Below are positions 35,760 through 48,900 of a stretch of 64,000 bases of DNA, one piece after another. The DNA is from Fagopyrum homotropicum (taxonomy: Eukaryota > Streptophyta > Magnoliopsida > Caryophyllales > Polygonaceae): assembly GCA_033239125.1 (NCBI GenBank), contig BSWB01000005.1, forward strand, positions 104,524,494 through 104,588,493, read 5' to 3'. Made by a program: the position numbers and the translations under genes. The notes beneath the pieces are model-generated. The model was not told the DNA's origin. It was given only the letters and a program-made list of their open reading frames with translations, and made no database searches. Every line of letters begins with the position of its first letter. Within the stretch, counting starts at the first letter, position 1.

Positions 35760-38130
35760 CATGACTCCATCTAATATAGTCTAAGTTACCTAAAATCATA
35801 TATCATCATACCCAAGCCTCGAACTACAATACACACTAATACTACCCATCAACAATGTCAATCATGCTTCATATACTAATCATATATATTTCAAAAAGGA
35901 CAAGATCCATGAGGAAAAATATATTAAAACTAACTAACTCACTAATATACTCAAAAATTTGGAATAGAGTTGAGAAAAGTTACGAATTTTTCCTCTTCAT
36001 CATTTTCTAGGTATGATTCTCCGTTGTCACCTTCATCAACAACTTTTGAGTTTTCCATTGGGTAATAATGGTGGAGTTTCAACTCGAGCTTCAGACGATG
36101 AAAACAGAGGGAATCATAATTGAAGGAAATTTTGGCCAAACTGAGAGGCGAAGATATGGAGAAGAAAGTATATATATATATTCCTTCTTTGAATGATTTT
36201 GAATCGCCTGCTCATAAATGGCTCATTTCACTATTCATCTGATTGAGTATGAATGTGACGCCTCTACAAGAATTGAAAACACACCTAGAGTGCACCATCA
36301 TCTTTGTGTTTTATTTTTTTATTTTCCCTTTTTTCTGTAAAAACGGGCGGTGAAAAAGCAGGGAGCCAATACACAAAGATGTATCTTTTGGGGCTCTAAA
36401 ACGCCAATTCTTTCTTCAAAAACTGTCGATAATTTCTAAAATTTCAAATTATATACAATTTCATGTTCTAAGGATTAAGAGTATCATACTCATTCCTACA
36501 ATCCTACTTGCACAAAATGTATTTTGAAAAACATATTTTAAGTTTAAATATTAATATGATAATTATATGTGTAAATTATGATAATGTTAAGTGTAGAAAG
36601 TGTTAACCTATATAACTTTGGTTTTTGATCTTATGAACAACACCCTAACAAAATTCTTGAATATGTCGGAAGTTGTAAACATCATATCACGACGATCAAG
36701 TGCATGACACACTACATGTGTTTTTTATGTGTCTTAGTCTCTCAGTTCCTCATATACGTATTTTGATTGGGCAACTTAAATCCTAAAACCAAAAAATTAA
36801 AATAATAAAATAATATAACACTTTATCTTGAGACCGTAATCTAAATGTTAGTATGATATAATTATTTTAGCTTATACTAGTTTGTACTCCGAGTCTCGAT
36901 CCTACATTTCCTACTTGATCGAACAAAACCTAATATATATACACAATAAACTTACCTATACTTTGACATATTGGACAAGATGATGTGTTAATCAACCAAC
37001 AAAGTCACATCAATATTTCAATTAAAATGTATATTAATATTATATGAATTGACATTTATGTTGTAACATAAGAGTAAATTGTATACATACACTTTTGTAC
37101 TTTCAGACTTAAGCGTATCATACTCGTTCCTACTTATACAAGATACATTTTGAAAAATATGAGGATAACATTTCAATTAAAATGTATATTATATACGTAA
37201 ATTTTGTGCATGCTAATGCTAATCTATATTAATTTAGTTTTCGACATATGAGGTTAACACCCGCATAAAAGTTCCTCCGTTGCGTCACGACTTGCACGTT
37301 ATGATTTATGAAGTTTCCCTACTAGTAGGAAGCTTCACTTTTAGACACTTTCGATGGACTATGCAAACATCCGGTTAGAAGTTATTTATGAAACTTTGAT
37401 TCGTCATGTATATAAGATTTTATATAATTTATATGGTATTGTTTTATAAAGTGGATATCTATATCACTTTACTGATTTTGTGTTATTTTTATTTTCTAAA
37501 TAACAACACTTTATCAGTTTTCAAATATGATAAAGTGAACTTAGTTTTGATTCCAACAAGTTTTGATTTTGCAGTTATGAATAGTTTTTTTTGTACTATT
37601 ATTGGTTTTATTTGTAGGTTTCTAGGGTCGAATTTTTTTTTCTGAGTTTAGATATTGATTTTCAACATATTTTGATTTTGTAGTTCTAGCTTATTGATTT
37701 TATAGTGTTGTAATTTTTTTTCCAGTATTTTGATTGAGAACATCCTTTTGTTGGGCACAATTTATATGTCCAACTAATTGAATTCCTTAAGGTTATGCTA
37801 GATGGACAATTTATATGCTAGTTTAGGGTTGAAATAGTTCAGTCAATACTCAATAGCCTATACTAGAGATTTTGATTGAGGGCATGGATGTCTCAGTTGC
37901 ACATGTAGCTAATATGTTGTCCAATGAGTCATCTGAGTAGTTGATATTATGTCCATCTTTCACAATCAAATTATGAAAAAGCTAACCCAATTTACGATGT
38001 ACATTTTAAGATGCAAGTTACCTGAGTCAGCTAAGGCTGCTGAGTAGCTGAGAGCACGCCTGCACACGGTGCAATTTTATATATACATCTTATAACATTT
38101 GAGCAACTTAATTATGAAAAATTTTACCCA
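35760..38130. other. hAT interior with no supported gene
   Basis: AT-rich DNA. A 62-codon minus-strand frame (35951-36139; acidic tail GESYLENDEEEKFV) has no recognised domain. A degenerate direct repeat (catactc-ttcctac ... gaaaaaca) links about 36485-36620 with about 37105-37240. Confidence 0.45.
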
Positions 38131-38649
38131 TTTTACAAGGATAGTCGTGAGTTGTGACAAATATGGGGACGGGGAATTCCCCGTTGGGAACGAATATCCG
38201 ACATGGACGGGAATTTTGTTGGAGAAACCCATAAAACTTTAAAATGGGAAAAATTAAACGAGGAAGGGGATTCCCCGATGGGAGCGAATATCCTACGGGG
38301 ATAGGGATGGGGACAATTTTCAATAGCCGAACGGGTATAGGGATGGAAACGGTGGACATTATACTAAACGGGGATGGGGATGAATAGGGTACTCCCCGTC
38401 CCAAATTCAACCCATTGACACCCCTAATGTCGACTACGTTGAAGTTTAAAATATAGTCGTTGGTTTCGAACGTTGTTCAACCACTATTATTATATATGTG
38501 GTTATAAATATACCAAAAAGTTTGAATGTACATATCCCATTTATTTTGTATCTTACTGCCCAGAGTTTCAATTAACGTTAGTGAAAATGGCGGAAAATGA
38601 AGACGAAATCACGTTTTCATTCGACAATTACAAATACAGTCATCCCCGA

Positions 38650-40113
38650 TGAGTTCGTTTCTTACATCAAGTAAGTTTGTGATTCGACCAATGTGAAGCG
38701 TGTGGCCTCTCAGTGTCTCTTGGACCACCTATGATGGATGCGATGATATCAAACCTTGTAACATCTACCCCAGTAGCGGAACGCTCCTCTGTGGTCATTA
38801 GGATACGATCGTTGAGGATCTTTTGTATGCGCCCAAACTGTCTCATCACTTTGTCCGGCATATAGGGCTCCTTGACATCACCTATACGAATGACGCCTTT
38901 GTACCTAGAGATAGCAAACTCCCCGTCGAAGTCCAAAACCGGTCATTGTATGGCATGAACCTCACGTCCTCTAACCTCATCTACTCTAGCAGACGACGTA
39001 GAGACGTCAACCTTTGAAGTATCAAGGCGGGGTCTTCGGGATCAAAATCCTTGAATTCCAACATGCAGATCCCGGTGCTCAATATATGTGGCGGCTGGAC
39101 CGTAAAGAGAGGAAACGTGCACATATATCCACACTTATATTATCAATTATTTGACATATATAATCAACTTAAATAATGAAAAAATGACTCGAATGTTGAT
39201 ACATGTAGGAGTGAGGTGCATCCCCCCATGGTCTTCACCCTAGACCGGGAAGACATATCAAGATGCCGATACAAAAAGTATAGAATCCCTACTCCTCAAG
39301 TTACGAATCAGTCATCTCGTGATCGTGTACGAGGTCAATCATCCATGGACGTATCTTGTTGGTAGTCTTGTCGACTACCAACGCCGCTCCTATAATAAAC
39401 ATCACATATCTAGATGCCAGTGTAGCAGGCGATGTCGATGCATCAAGGAGGAGACGTGTGGTGGTCCTCCTAATGACCTCTACCTATATGGAGGCAGCAT
39501 CTACCTCAGCCTCGGCTTGCGTCATCTCAAATGTGGAGCTCAGTCACTTTATCCGTCGATGTGTGCTCCATGGCGTCTCACATGAATCTTCGTCTATCCG
39601 GAGGCCCATAAAAATAGCCACATCGTAGATGGTGATAGTCATCTCACCCCAAGGGAGATTAAAATTGCTTGTCTCTAGGTTCCACCGCTCGACGAATGCA
39701 AAACAAAGCGCGTGATCAACCCTGCCGAAGTCAAATGTCTCTAAATTAGTCAATCTACTTTGTTTGAACACAACAAACCATCCCTACGGATCATTAAGAT
39801 CACGTCACCGGCTTGACACCTCTCGTACCTGATCTAGATGGTGGTGTACGTTTATCACCTTTCTTGAAAAAAATAAATGTTAAACATGAAAAAAGTACAT
39901 TCATTCACATTCATCTCCGAAATCTAGTGGCATACCTCGCTCATCCATATATAGGCAGCACTATGATCGACGTACTCCGACAGTAAATATCGAAGCCTAA
40001 GAGGGGCACCAAACCCTCGGGGAACACGAGTCGTAGAAGATGATGGATCCACATCAGCTCCAGGTACATGGGTGGTATGAGTAGGAGGGGAAATATGTGT
40101 CTAAGTGTGGGAT
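38650..40113 (-). pseudogene. Plant mobile domain (PMD/MAIN-like) pseudogene
   Basis: Reading right to left: an opening like RLRYLLSEYVDHSAAYIWMSE (about 39950-40015). Then the PMD core FVERWNLETSNFNLPWGEMTITIYDVAIFMGLRID (39544-39771), a middle with IIGAALVVDKTTNK (about 39390) and the tail EPYMPDKVMRQFGRIQKI (38667-38936). Stops and shifts break it between these blocks. PMD proteins act in silencing of transposons or are carried by them. This copy is not functional. It lies between the hAT element and an LTR, with no visible terminal repeats of its own. Confidence 0.7.
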
Positions 40114-42377
40114 GGAGGGTGATAACACCCATCTATTGAGTTTTAGATAATGCTTTTAGGATTAGTTTTAGCGTTTTTTGACACGAATTTGTATGCTTTG
40201 TTACTAGTTTTTGTTACATTTTTAGTATGGAGGTCTACACTCATTTTATCTTCGTTTTTTAGGAGGTTTGTTGGTATTTCTATGCATTGTTGAGAATGTT
40301 AGGATTGTTCTTTGAAGACTTGATGAAGAGACTATGAAGTTGGGGAGAACTTGTCAAAGTTTAGCAAGGGGATCCATGTAAGGATCATGCAAAAGAAGAA
40401 AAGAAATTCTTGCGAAGATCAAGAATAAAGCAAAGGAGTTGTGTAACACCCGGAATTTCGATTCCGTTCACGAGAGGCATTATAAGCCTTTAGAGGAGGC
40501 AACCGCCCTTGCGGCTTAGAAGGCCCGCGATCGCGGCCGTCCGCGATCGCGGCTTGGACGTCCCGCGGGGGCGGCGACACGATAGAGCGGGAGTCGGGTC
40601 CATTTTTCTCCCGACCTTTCACCTCCCCACTCATTTATGCCAACCACCTTAGTATGTGGTGATCCTTGGGATGCTTGAGCTTTAGTCTCCTCCCATTTAT
40701 GCATCATTATCTCCCTCCCTATTCTCTTTTCACGTTACTTTCTCTCCTCTCCCTTATTCTTCTTCCTCATCTCCTTCACCTCCATTCTCCACCTTGGTTT
40801 TTCTCTCCGCTTGAAGTTGTCACACAAAGGTTGGACTGCAAAGACGTGATCCAGAGTAAGTTCTTTCCTTCTCCTTCTTCTCTTCTCCTTCCTTCTTCCT
40901 TCTTGCACCTTTGAAGAGTGAGATCCATAGATTCACTCAAGAGAGTCTTCTCTTGTTCCTTCTTGTATTCTTGCATGCTTAGACCATGGAGGAAGGCTAG
41001 GATCTTGTGGTGAGAGTTAAGTGATATTCACAGCATCAAAGGAGGCAATAGGAAGGCTGTTGTACATCAAAGAACCGAAGAGTCGACGCTTCGGGGCTGC
41101 AGCCGCGGGGGTGGGTCATGTGAGCCGCGGGGGAAGATCTTGTAAACCATAGGGGTCGCCTCTGCAAACCGCAAGGGCGGATTATGGGTCCTACACACCG
41201 CAGGGGCGGCGTCTTGACACCGTAGAGGCGGTTTCTGCACCAGTAAGTCTCTGGTCTCTTGTTCTCTCATTTCCTTTCCGCATCTTAGAGCTTGATCCAC
41301 CTTAGTAGCATGCTAGGCTGGCTTAGCATAGCTTGTTATGGAATGTCAAGTAGTGGCATGGACCTTAGGATTATCTTGTGAGAGTTGTGAGCTTGTTGGT
41401 TGTGGTATTGTGACAAGATCTCTTGAATCTTTAAGGTTAGCGGTTCGTATGCAAGAGTGATCATGATAGGAGCCTATAAGGCAGTGGACTGGGGGTTTTT
41501 GATCTATCTTATGTGTAGATGATCTTGTGAGGGTTGTTAGAATTAGAAGTCTAAGGACTTCTAGTTTGCTAGAGATATGTTGATCCATGTGCCTTGTCTT
41601 GAACAGGCGTTGCGTGCCTTCCCACGGGAAGTTGAGAGAGTTTCGACCGGGTTTCTCTTTGGGACTGGTAAGTCCACGGACTTACTTAGCTGGCTTCTTT
41701 GTATTAGTATGTTGTGTATTGGTGGTGTGCGTTATTTATATTAAAACAACGAAAATGAAATAGGACTACCTATATATTATATAATTGACTCAAGTGTATG
41801 ATAAAGGGTGGTGACATCACTGCCTAGCTCTTGCGAGAGCTAGGAGGTTCTCTACGACTAGCCCAAACAGATAGACGATCGGATGCATCGGTACCATTCC
41901 TTGATGGTAAATGGGGACATAGGCGAGTTTCGGGGGGAGATTCTCGTGTCACAAAACTGAAAGTTTAATTAGTAAGGAATAACATAACTAAAGATGATAA
42001 ACGCACTTGAGTGTTTGCATGTTGTATGTGTTGTCTTCTTTATGTGTTTATATGCCTTTTACCTTTATTCTAATGCTTAGAATATTAGCTAACGGTTTTA
42101 TACCGCTTTGTAGATGCCTTGCACGTTAGGAAGGCGGTCGAGTGATCCGGCGGTAGTGAGCAGACGGGGTTCCGTACATTATAAGACGGGATCAAATTTC
42201 TATTATTATTGTCTTAAGACGTTTGTTATGTTGTGATGGTTTTAAGAACTCGGCTGGAGTTATGTTTTCAATTGTATTTTAGATATTCACTCATGCACTG
42301 AAACTCTTTCATTTGCCTTTTATTTGTGTCATGTTGTAAGGTCCGGTGAAGTTGTTGTCAAGATAAGGGTCGGGACC

Positions 42378-44218
42378 TGTTACGCTTAGGAATAGCAGGC
42401 AAAAAGCCTTAAATTTATACTCGATATATTTCTCCTAACTCCTAGCGAACCCGCAGTGTACGGGACGTTTTATAGTAGGGATAGTATTCCGAGGTTGAAC
42501 ACAAAGACTGAGGTGAGATTGAATCGATTAGTGACTAAGGATAGTGTTGATCTAGGCTAAGAAAAGAGAAAAAAAAACAAATAAATGAAAATCTCAATAT
42601 TTTTTTGGGTTTGGTTTTGTGTGGTGATCAATCAAGAATCACAATGATATAAGGATGCAAAACAAACTAACAATCTAGCAAATAAACACAAATAAGCAAG
42701 ACAAAAACGAGATATGAGATCAAAGAGCGAAAAGCGGATTCTAGGGGTTGGAAATTCCGGTTATGGCATTGGACTCAAGCTATCTAGTCATTCTTTGGGT
42801 TAACTATAGTATGTTGGGAAGGAACATTTCTCAAATGGGGTTAATTACCGGGTAGGTCTCATGATCCACTAATCCCGCTCCTAAGGTCCTATTACCGGGT
42901 AAGTCTCTAGAAGCCTAAGGTAGGGATATCTACACAAACCGGATGGTTATCTAGGGATCTAACCTCTCCTTACCGGGTAAGTCTCGGGAAGACAAGTTCT
43001 AAACACTTATCCTAGCACATTCAGTCCAATAGCGGCTTGTGAGGCTCACTACTACCTAGAGTTCGTCATCTTCGGTATCTAAGAGCAAGAATCACTGGGT
43101 AGGTCTCTTCTAACACTTAGTTGCTAACACTAGGTCACCCTAGGATAGATTTAGCTCAACAAACACTAGGATTCCAACAATCTAACATTCTATCACTTAG
43201 ATTCATCAAAACAAGTGAGTTAGTCAGAACCACGGGTTGTTCATCCCTTTCCACGGCCTTGGACTGGCAAGAACGAACCGTGGTTTCCAACAGTAGCTCG
43301 GTTCAAGCAAACGAATCATCCAAAGGTAAATCTAAGCCCATCCTATCATAGTCTATGCCATAACCATTATTTCCTTACCCTAGAATCGCATCTATCTAGC
43401 CAACAATATGCATCATCACAATCAAAGTCATCAAGCATAAAATCATGGAATCCATATCAAGAAGATGAAATGAAAGGGAGATGAAACAAGTGGAACAAGA
43501 AATCCGAGCTGAATATGAGTTCAAGAAGGACTTACAACCCTTCAAAAGAAGGTTCAATCGTTTCTTACAAATCCTTGCAAAACCTCTTCACAAATCTCAC
43601 TCAAAACTATGAAAAACTAAGAATGGTGTGTTCTTCTATTCTTCTTCAATGGGCCCTTTTCTTCTCCTCCAAGAGTAGCTCTAATCCAATCTTCCAATGA
43701 GAGAATAAGTGTTATTGAGAGTGTGGGAAAGAATGGAGTGATGGGGTCCGTCATAACAACCTGCAAGACCACCTTATATCCTCAACAAATTGCAAGAGTT
43801 GGCCATGAAGATCGTGGGACCGCTGTCACATCTGTCTGGGATAAATCACGGCCCATTTCCACGCCCGTGGAAGTCCCAGTGGCCGTGGTTTTGGTGCTTC
43901 TGCACTCTATGGATCATCAAGCCACAATTTGGTGCATGGCATGCACCAACAAGGTCACATGTGTCCTCCTTAGCTCCTAACTTGCTTCCCAATGAGTCCG
44001 AAGGTGTGTCATCTCGAGGAATGATCCTCAAATGTATCGATTAAGCTCCTAAATCTCCCAAAATACCTACAAAGCATGCAAAAGTCCGTGTAGACGTCTA
44101 TCTCGACAAAATACATGAATTGAGTGCAAACGTCATGAACTAGTGTTAAACCATGCATGAATGAGCGAGAAAACTATCTAAATGAGTGCCTAATCTAACA
44201 TCATAAATCGTGTTATCA
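42378..44218 (-). repeat. Athila 3' LTR (1841 bp)
   Basis: In element orientation it starts TGATAACACGATTTATG at 44218 and ends GCGTAACA at 42378. It contains four ttaccgggta-ggtctc/aagtctc motifs (42843, 42891, 42968, 43093) and the gcgaacccgcagtgtac block (42445-42461). Confidence 0.92.
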
Positions 44219-44238
44219 AAAATACCCCATACTTAAGG
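44219..44238 (-). promoter_or_regulatory. Athila polypurine tract
   Basis: In element orientation ccttaagtatggggtatttt abuts the 3' LTR. Confidence 0.65.
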
Positions 44239-45057
44239 TTTGCTCGTCCCCGAGTAAGTCCCCAACTATAGACTAAGAGATGGCATGATTTATGCATGCA
44301 GAAAAACAACAAAATCTTTTTGGAGTTGTGCTTCTAATATTGGATCACCTTCATAGTCATGTTTCATGGTAATGGACAAGCAATCATGTGTCAAATAAGT
44401 GAAGGCACGGAAAGACAATTATACTTAACTCGAAAGCATGCATGAAATGTAAAAGTGAAGAAGTCAAGATGATCATGAGCATATCCAATCTAGATCACTA
44501 AGTCTTACACATGCAAATAGGTCACAAGGGCTTCTGAAATAAAAGGCCATAAAACGTTGTGATTAGGTGGGAATTTTTCTAGGTTATGTGATGCTAATCC
44601 GGGAATCGAACTAACTTCACAACTTCACATTTTTTATCAACTTCCCACAAGTGTATATTTTCTCCATCTTTTCTTTCACTTATTTTTGAGACAATGGCAT
44701 TGGTGTGCAAATGCCGAAACCTTGGTGATTAGCCGTCCTCGGGCTTTTTTATTTTTCGAGGTGCATCCACACCGGGCACACATACCAAAGCTCGTTAGGA
44801 CTATCGGTTTATTTGACTTTGGCAAGGCACAAACACCCGATTATGTGAATGGTGCCGAGTTACTCGTCATTTAAACCAACGTCCCCAAACCTATATTTTT
44901 TCTACACTTTTCACAACAAATTCACACTTCATTCATAACATTCATCCATCAACAATTTCACCCCACACTTGCTTTTCACACACTCAACACACTAACATGC
45001 TCCTATTCCCGGATGGGTCAAAAGAGGTCAAATTTATATCAATTGAGGTGCTCAAAC
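44239..45057 (-). other. Athila 3' non-coding region, left part
   Basis: It belongs to the retrotransposon interior and continues at 50787 across the CACTA insertion. A 62-codon plus-strand frame (44686-44874) shows no known domain and runs against the element. No envelope-like sequence was recognised. Confidence 0.6.
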
Positions 45058-45081
45058 AACCACTACAACATTTAGAAGCAT

Positions 45082-45565
45082 TCATAGCGTTTGAAAAACG
45101 CTATGATATACATTAATAGCGTTTTTATAAACGCTATGACAGAGCCCGCTATAATAGGGTCACAACTTTTCATAGCGTTTGTGCAAACGCTATGAAAAAG
45201 TGGACCTATTATAGCGTTTGTAGAAACGCTATGGAAAAGTAACCAATAATAGCGTTTGTGCAAACGCTATGAAAAAATGGACCTGTTATAGCGTTTGTTA
45301 AACGCTATGAACACGTGAACCTATTATAGCGATTGTGCAAACGCTATGGAAAAGTGGACCTATTATAGCGTTTAAGGAAATGCTATGAAAAAGTGGACAT
45401 ATTATAGCGTTTGATGAAACGCTATGAAAAAGTGTATCTATTAATAGTGTTTTCTCAAATGTTTTGGAAATAATATCATTTATAGTGTTTTATAAACGCT
45501 ATAGAACCCAATAATAGCGTTTTTTTATAAACGCTATAAAACCTAACAATAGCATTTTTTATAAA
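45082..45565. repeat. CACTA subterminal hairpin array (atagcgttt / aaacgctat)
   Basis: About 13 units of atagcgttt-N4-7-aaacgctat at a period near 38 bp, e.g. 45174, 45211, 45249 and 45289, separated by gaaaaagtggacctatt. The last units are eroded. Such words are known binding sites of the accessory transposase in CACTA elements. Only about three partial units are seen at the right end (50660-50765). Confidence 0.88.
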
Positions 45566-45805
45566 TAGTATAGAAACTCAATAACGACATCAAACAAAAA
45601 CCACATTATATCATTTTAAAGATTTAAAATGGTACAAAACATGAGTTATTTATAACAATTGTTTACAAGAGAATATAGTTTGACAATACTAATCTAAAAT
45701 GGATAACCATCTAATGTTATTTCATATTATAACCATTTTGTCTACTGACCATGCAATTGCTATACCAACAATATCTTCAATGCACTCTAACTCAGATGTT
45801 GCTCT

Positions 45806-45991
45806 TCAAAGTGTTGCATCAGGAATCTTAGGTACGTCAACCCAAACTCGTACAACACAAGGACCAAAAGGAACAAAATGAACAAGCTGATTCAGATCAC
45901 TCGAAGACCACCGGCCTTCAGCAACTACCTTTCCTGAGCCACTCAAATCCAATAAGTTGCACTTTTTTTTGAACTGTTCACACTCTAGCAA
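45806..45991 (-). pseudogene. CACTA-associated transposase C-terminal relic
   Basis: A 61-codon minus frame with LLDLSGSGKVVAEGRWSS and FVPFGPCVVRVWVDVPKIP. This resembles the C-terminal block of plant Ptta/En/Spm-type CACTA proteins as I remember it. The frame starts at a non-ATG codon inside the element and is cut off on both sides, so it is a fragment. Confidence 0.5.
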
Positions 45992-48900
45992 AAAAAATCA
46001 ACATAATTTCATTTTATATTATAACCAACTTAGTAAAATATAATAACAGTAATATAAATATCGGTAAAAATAATTGCTGAATGAGATAATATTGTTGCAC
46101 CCTCTTCTCTCTCAATTGATCACATGAGTTAAAATGCTAAAAGCTCTTCAACAAATGTGGTTATCTATCACTCTCTTCTCTAATAACAAGGTCATACATA
46201 ACCCTATTAGATAATATATTAGCTTTGTGATGAATTAAGAATGACCTTTACTATTATAAAAATGATATGCATACTTGTTTACAAGAATGTTCTTCGCTCT
46301 GACTTTCTTCTTATATTCATAAGACCTGATACAAGGATGTTCATGTTAACATATACAATAATTAAACTAATGTTAATACATAGTGCACAACCTTAACGAA
46401 CAGTGGCATGGTATATCATTGATCATCTGCATTCATCTTCAACAAAAAAAACAACATTAAGTTAATTTTGTTTAATAACACAGCAAAATAACATACTTAA
46501 ATAGAGATAACCTTTTTTTAACAAAGCAAATATACTTAATAAAGATTAAGTTTTAAACTCAACAACAATACCTTTTCTTTCTTTTGAAAAGAATACACAA
46601 ATTAATCTAGTTAATTTTTCTATTGATAAAAAATTATCCAGCCGCCAACAAACGTTAGCGAGCGGGCATGAAATAGCTCTACTGGACCTTCTCCTTATAT
46701 ATAACTTTGAAGTAATTCCATGCAAGGAAAATACTACCAATATCAGGTAAAGCTGAGATACCAATACCAAACCTAGAACACAAATTAATCTATTTGATTT
46801 TATCGTGAAACTTAATATTAGATAGAGATTAAGTGGAATATTATACTGTATTGTATACTATATTATAAATAAACATTAGGTTCATCATAAAGCTTAATAG
46901 TCCACTTACTTCTACTTCTACTTTTTAGTGTAACAGAAAGAAACTAAAAGGAATTGAAAGTAGAAGTGAGTAGCAAATTACTGTTGGAGTGCCATTGAAT
47001 GCACCATATGATCGATGTAGTTTTAGAGTAGTAGTACATCTATAATAAAGTATATAAATGCAATATAATAGTCCACTTACTTCTACTTTTCTGAGTGTAA
47101 AAGAAACAGTTATAATAGAGCTGTAGTACTACTATTATACAATAGAAGGGAGGGAGTGTACAACTAGAATTGCAGTTAAGAAAATTGGAATAGTCACATT
47201 CTGAGTGTAAAAGAAACAGCTAGCGTTGTAGTTAATCATCTCTATTAGATCTTCCTTATTGCAATGAAGCATCATAAAGTGAGACTAGTACTACTCTTCT
47301 ACTCTTATTCTTACTCTTACTAACTTACTACTCTTTTCTTTCCTTCTACTAGCTTCTACTTGCCTTATTTAATGTTGTCATCCCACTTTTCTGCTTTTAT
47401 AATCAAATCAATTAAGCACATAGGATACATTCCAAATACATCAGAAAAAGATGAAGTTAAGAAAGGAATTGAAAGTAGATAGGAGGGCTAGCATTGCAGT
47501 TAAGAAAATAGGAATAGTCACTTTCTAAGTGTAAAAGAGACAACAATTGATGTGCAAGATAAACAATGCAATGTTGAGTGTTTAGAACAAATTAAAGGCC
47601 AAGAATTGAAGGGATTATTGCAGTGAAGCATCATACACAGTGAGACTAGTACTACCTTATTCTTACTCTTACTTACTACTCTTCTCCTTCCTTCTGCTAG
47701 CTAATGTAGATTACCCACGACCGCTAGTACCACTTTTATAATCAATCAAACACATAGTATATATTCCAAATACATTAGAAAAAGACTAAGTTAATAATTT
47801 TAATACTAGTAATGAATTTCCCGCGTATGCTAGTACAAGAAAGTAGGACAATAATAAATTCCTTCTTTCCCGGGTTCTGGTATATAATTTGAAAACATTG
47901 TAGGCTTAGAAAGTAGAAGTCACAAATTCAACAAATATATATATGAATGTAGTGTATTAATAAAAGGCTACAAACATTGTAGGCTTAGAAAAAAAAATCA
48001 GAAAGATCTCTTTTTAAACTTAGAAAGTGTCAATAATCAAACCAACTTGTTGAAAGAACGCATGTTCCAAAGTACAAGTCAGATAGTGATAAGCCACAAA
48101 CAGTGTAGGCTTAGAAGTTAGAAAGTACAAGTCAGTTATTTATAATGCCCTTTCTAAACTTTTTCAACAAACAAGTTGCACATCTATTTTGAGAAGTAAA
48201 GATCTCTTATGCTTTTTTGGTTAGCTTGGAATAACTAACATTTGTCATCTCAAATATCTTCAACATAGAATATCATCTCTTTCTAACAAAAATAGAGTTT
48301 TTTTAACTTTCTAGGTTTTGTTCGTAGCAATTAACAAAACATACCTCTTGCTATCCAATTTGGCGGACTTAACATCGAACTAGCATCGTAACCATTTCAA
48401 TTCTACAACTAAGGCGTGAATTTTTTTCACAACTTACAATCTTATTAAGAGAAGCAATACTATTTGTATATTCATCTTCCACAACTTATAATCTTTTTTA
48501 AAGGACCACTACTTAAGGAAAGAAAAGTGAGCGATGCCTTGTTTCGGGAAAGAGAAATGAGGGGGAAAAAATCAGGAAAGTGAAGTACAAGGATATGGGG
48601 GTGTAAAGAAGCAAATTCAAAAAAGATTGTATTTATAAAAAAAACTGTATTTGCAAAATCGGGAAAGAAAATTAACGATTATTCATATAGTAGTTCCCTA
48701 CTGAAAGAACGTGGTTCTAAAAAATTAGAAGACGTACTTAGGCTTGCTTTTGAATTAAATCATCAGTCATTGGATCAAGCCTTCCATTAAGTTCAACTTC
48801 CACACGTAAGCTAGAGTAAACAAGAGTGAAATTCAACAAAGATATATGAATGCAATGTCCTAATAAACAGTGTAGGCTTAGAAAGACGGCCAACCTTCAG

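Larger units (their letters stand above)
28863..38426. mobile_element. Large (9.6 kb) hAT-like element
   Basis: The left terminus TAGGGTGTAAATGGATTGGG faces the right terminus, which reversed reads TAGGGGTGTCAATGGGTTG. The pair is flanked by a perfect 8-bp duplication atgtcgac (28855-28862, 38427-38434), the hAT signature. Both ends continue into mirrored arrays of gggatgggga/cccgtcccc words (about 28900-29060 and 38160-38400), a familiar subterminal pattern of this plant element type. No hAT transposase (BED finger or C-terminal dimerisation block) was seen, so it is non-autonomous. It carries a MuDR fragment, a truncated Athila-like retroelement and unclassified DNA. Confidence 0.7.

Noticed and set aside
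45082..45565. Regularly spaced palindromic repeats resembling a CRISPR array
   Set aside because: They lie at the end of a CACTA transposon with matching terminal repeats and target duplication; spacers are near-identical and no cas genes are near.
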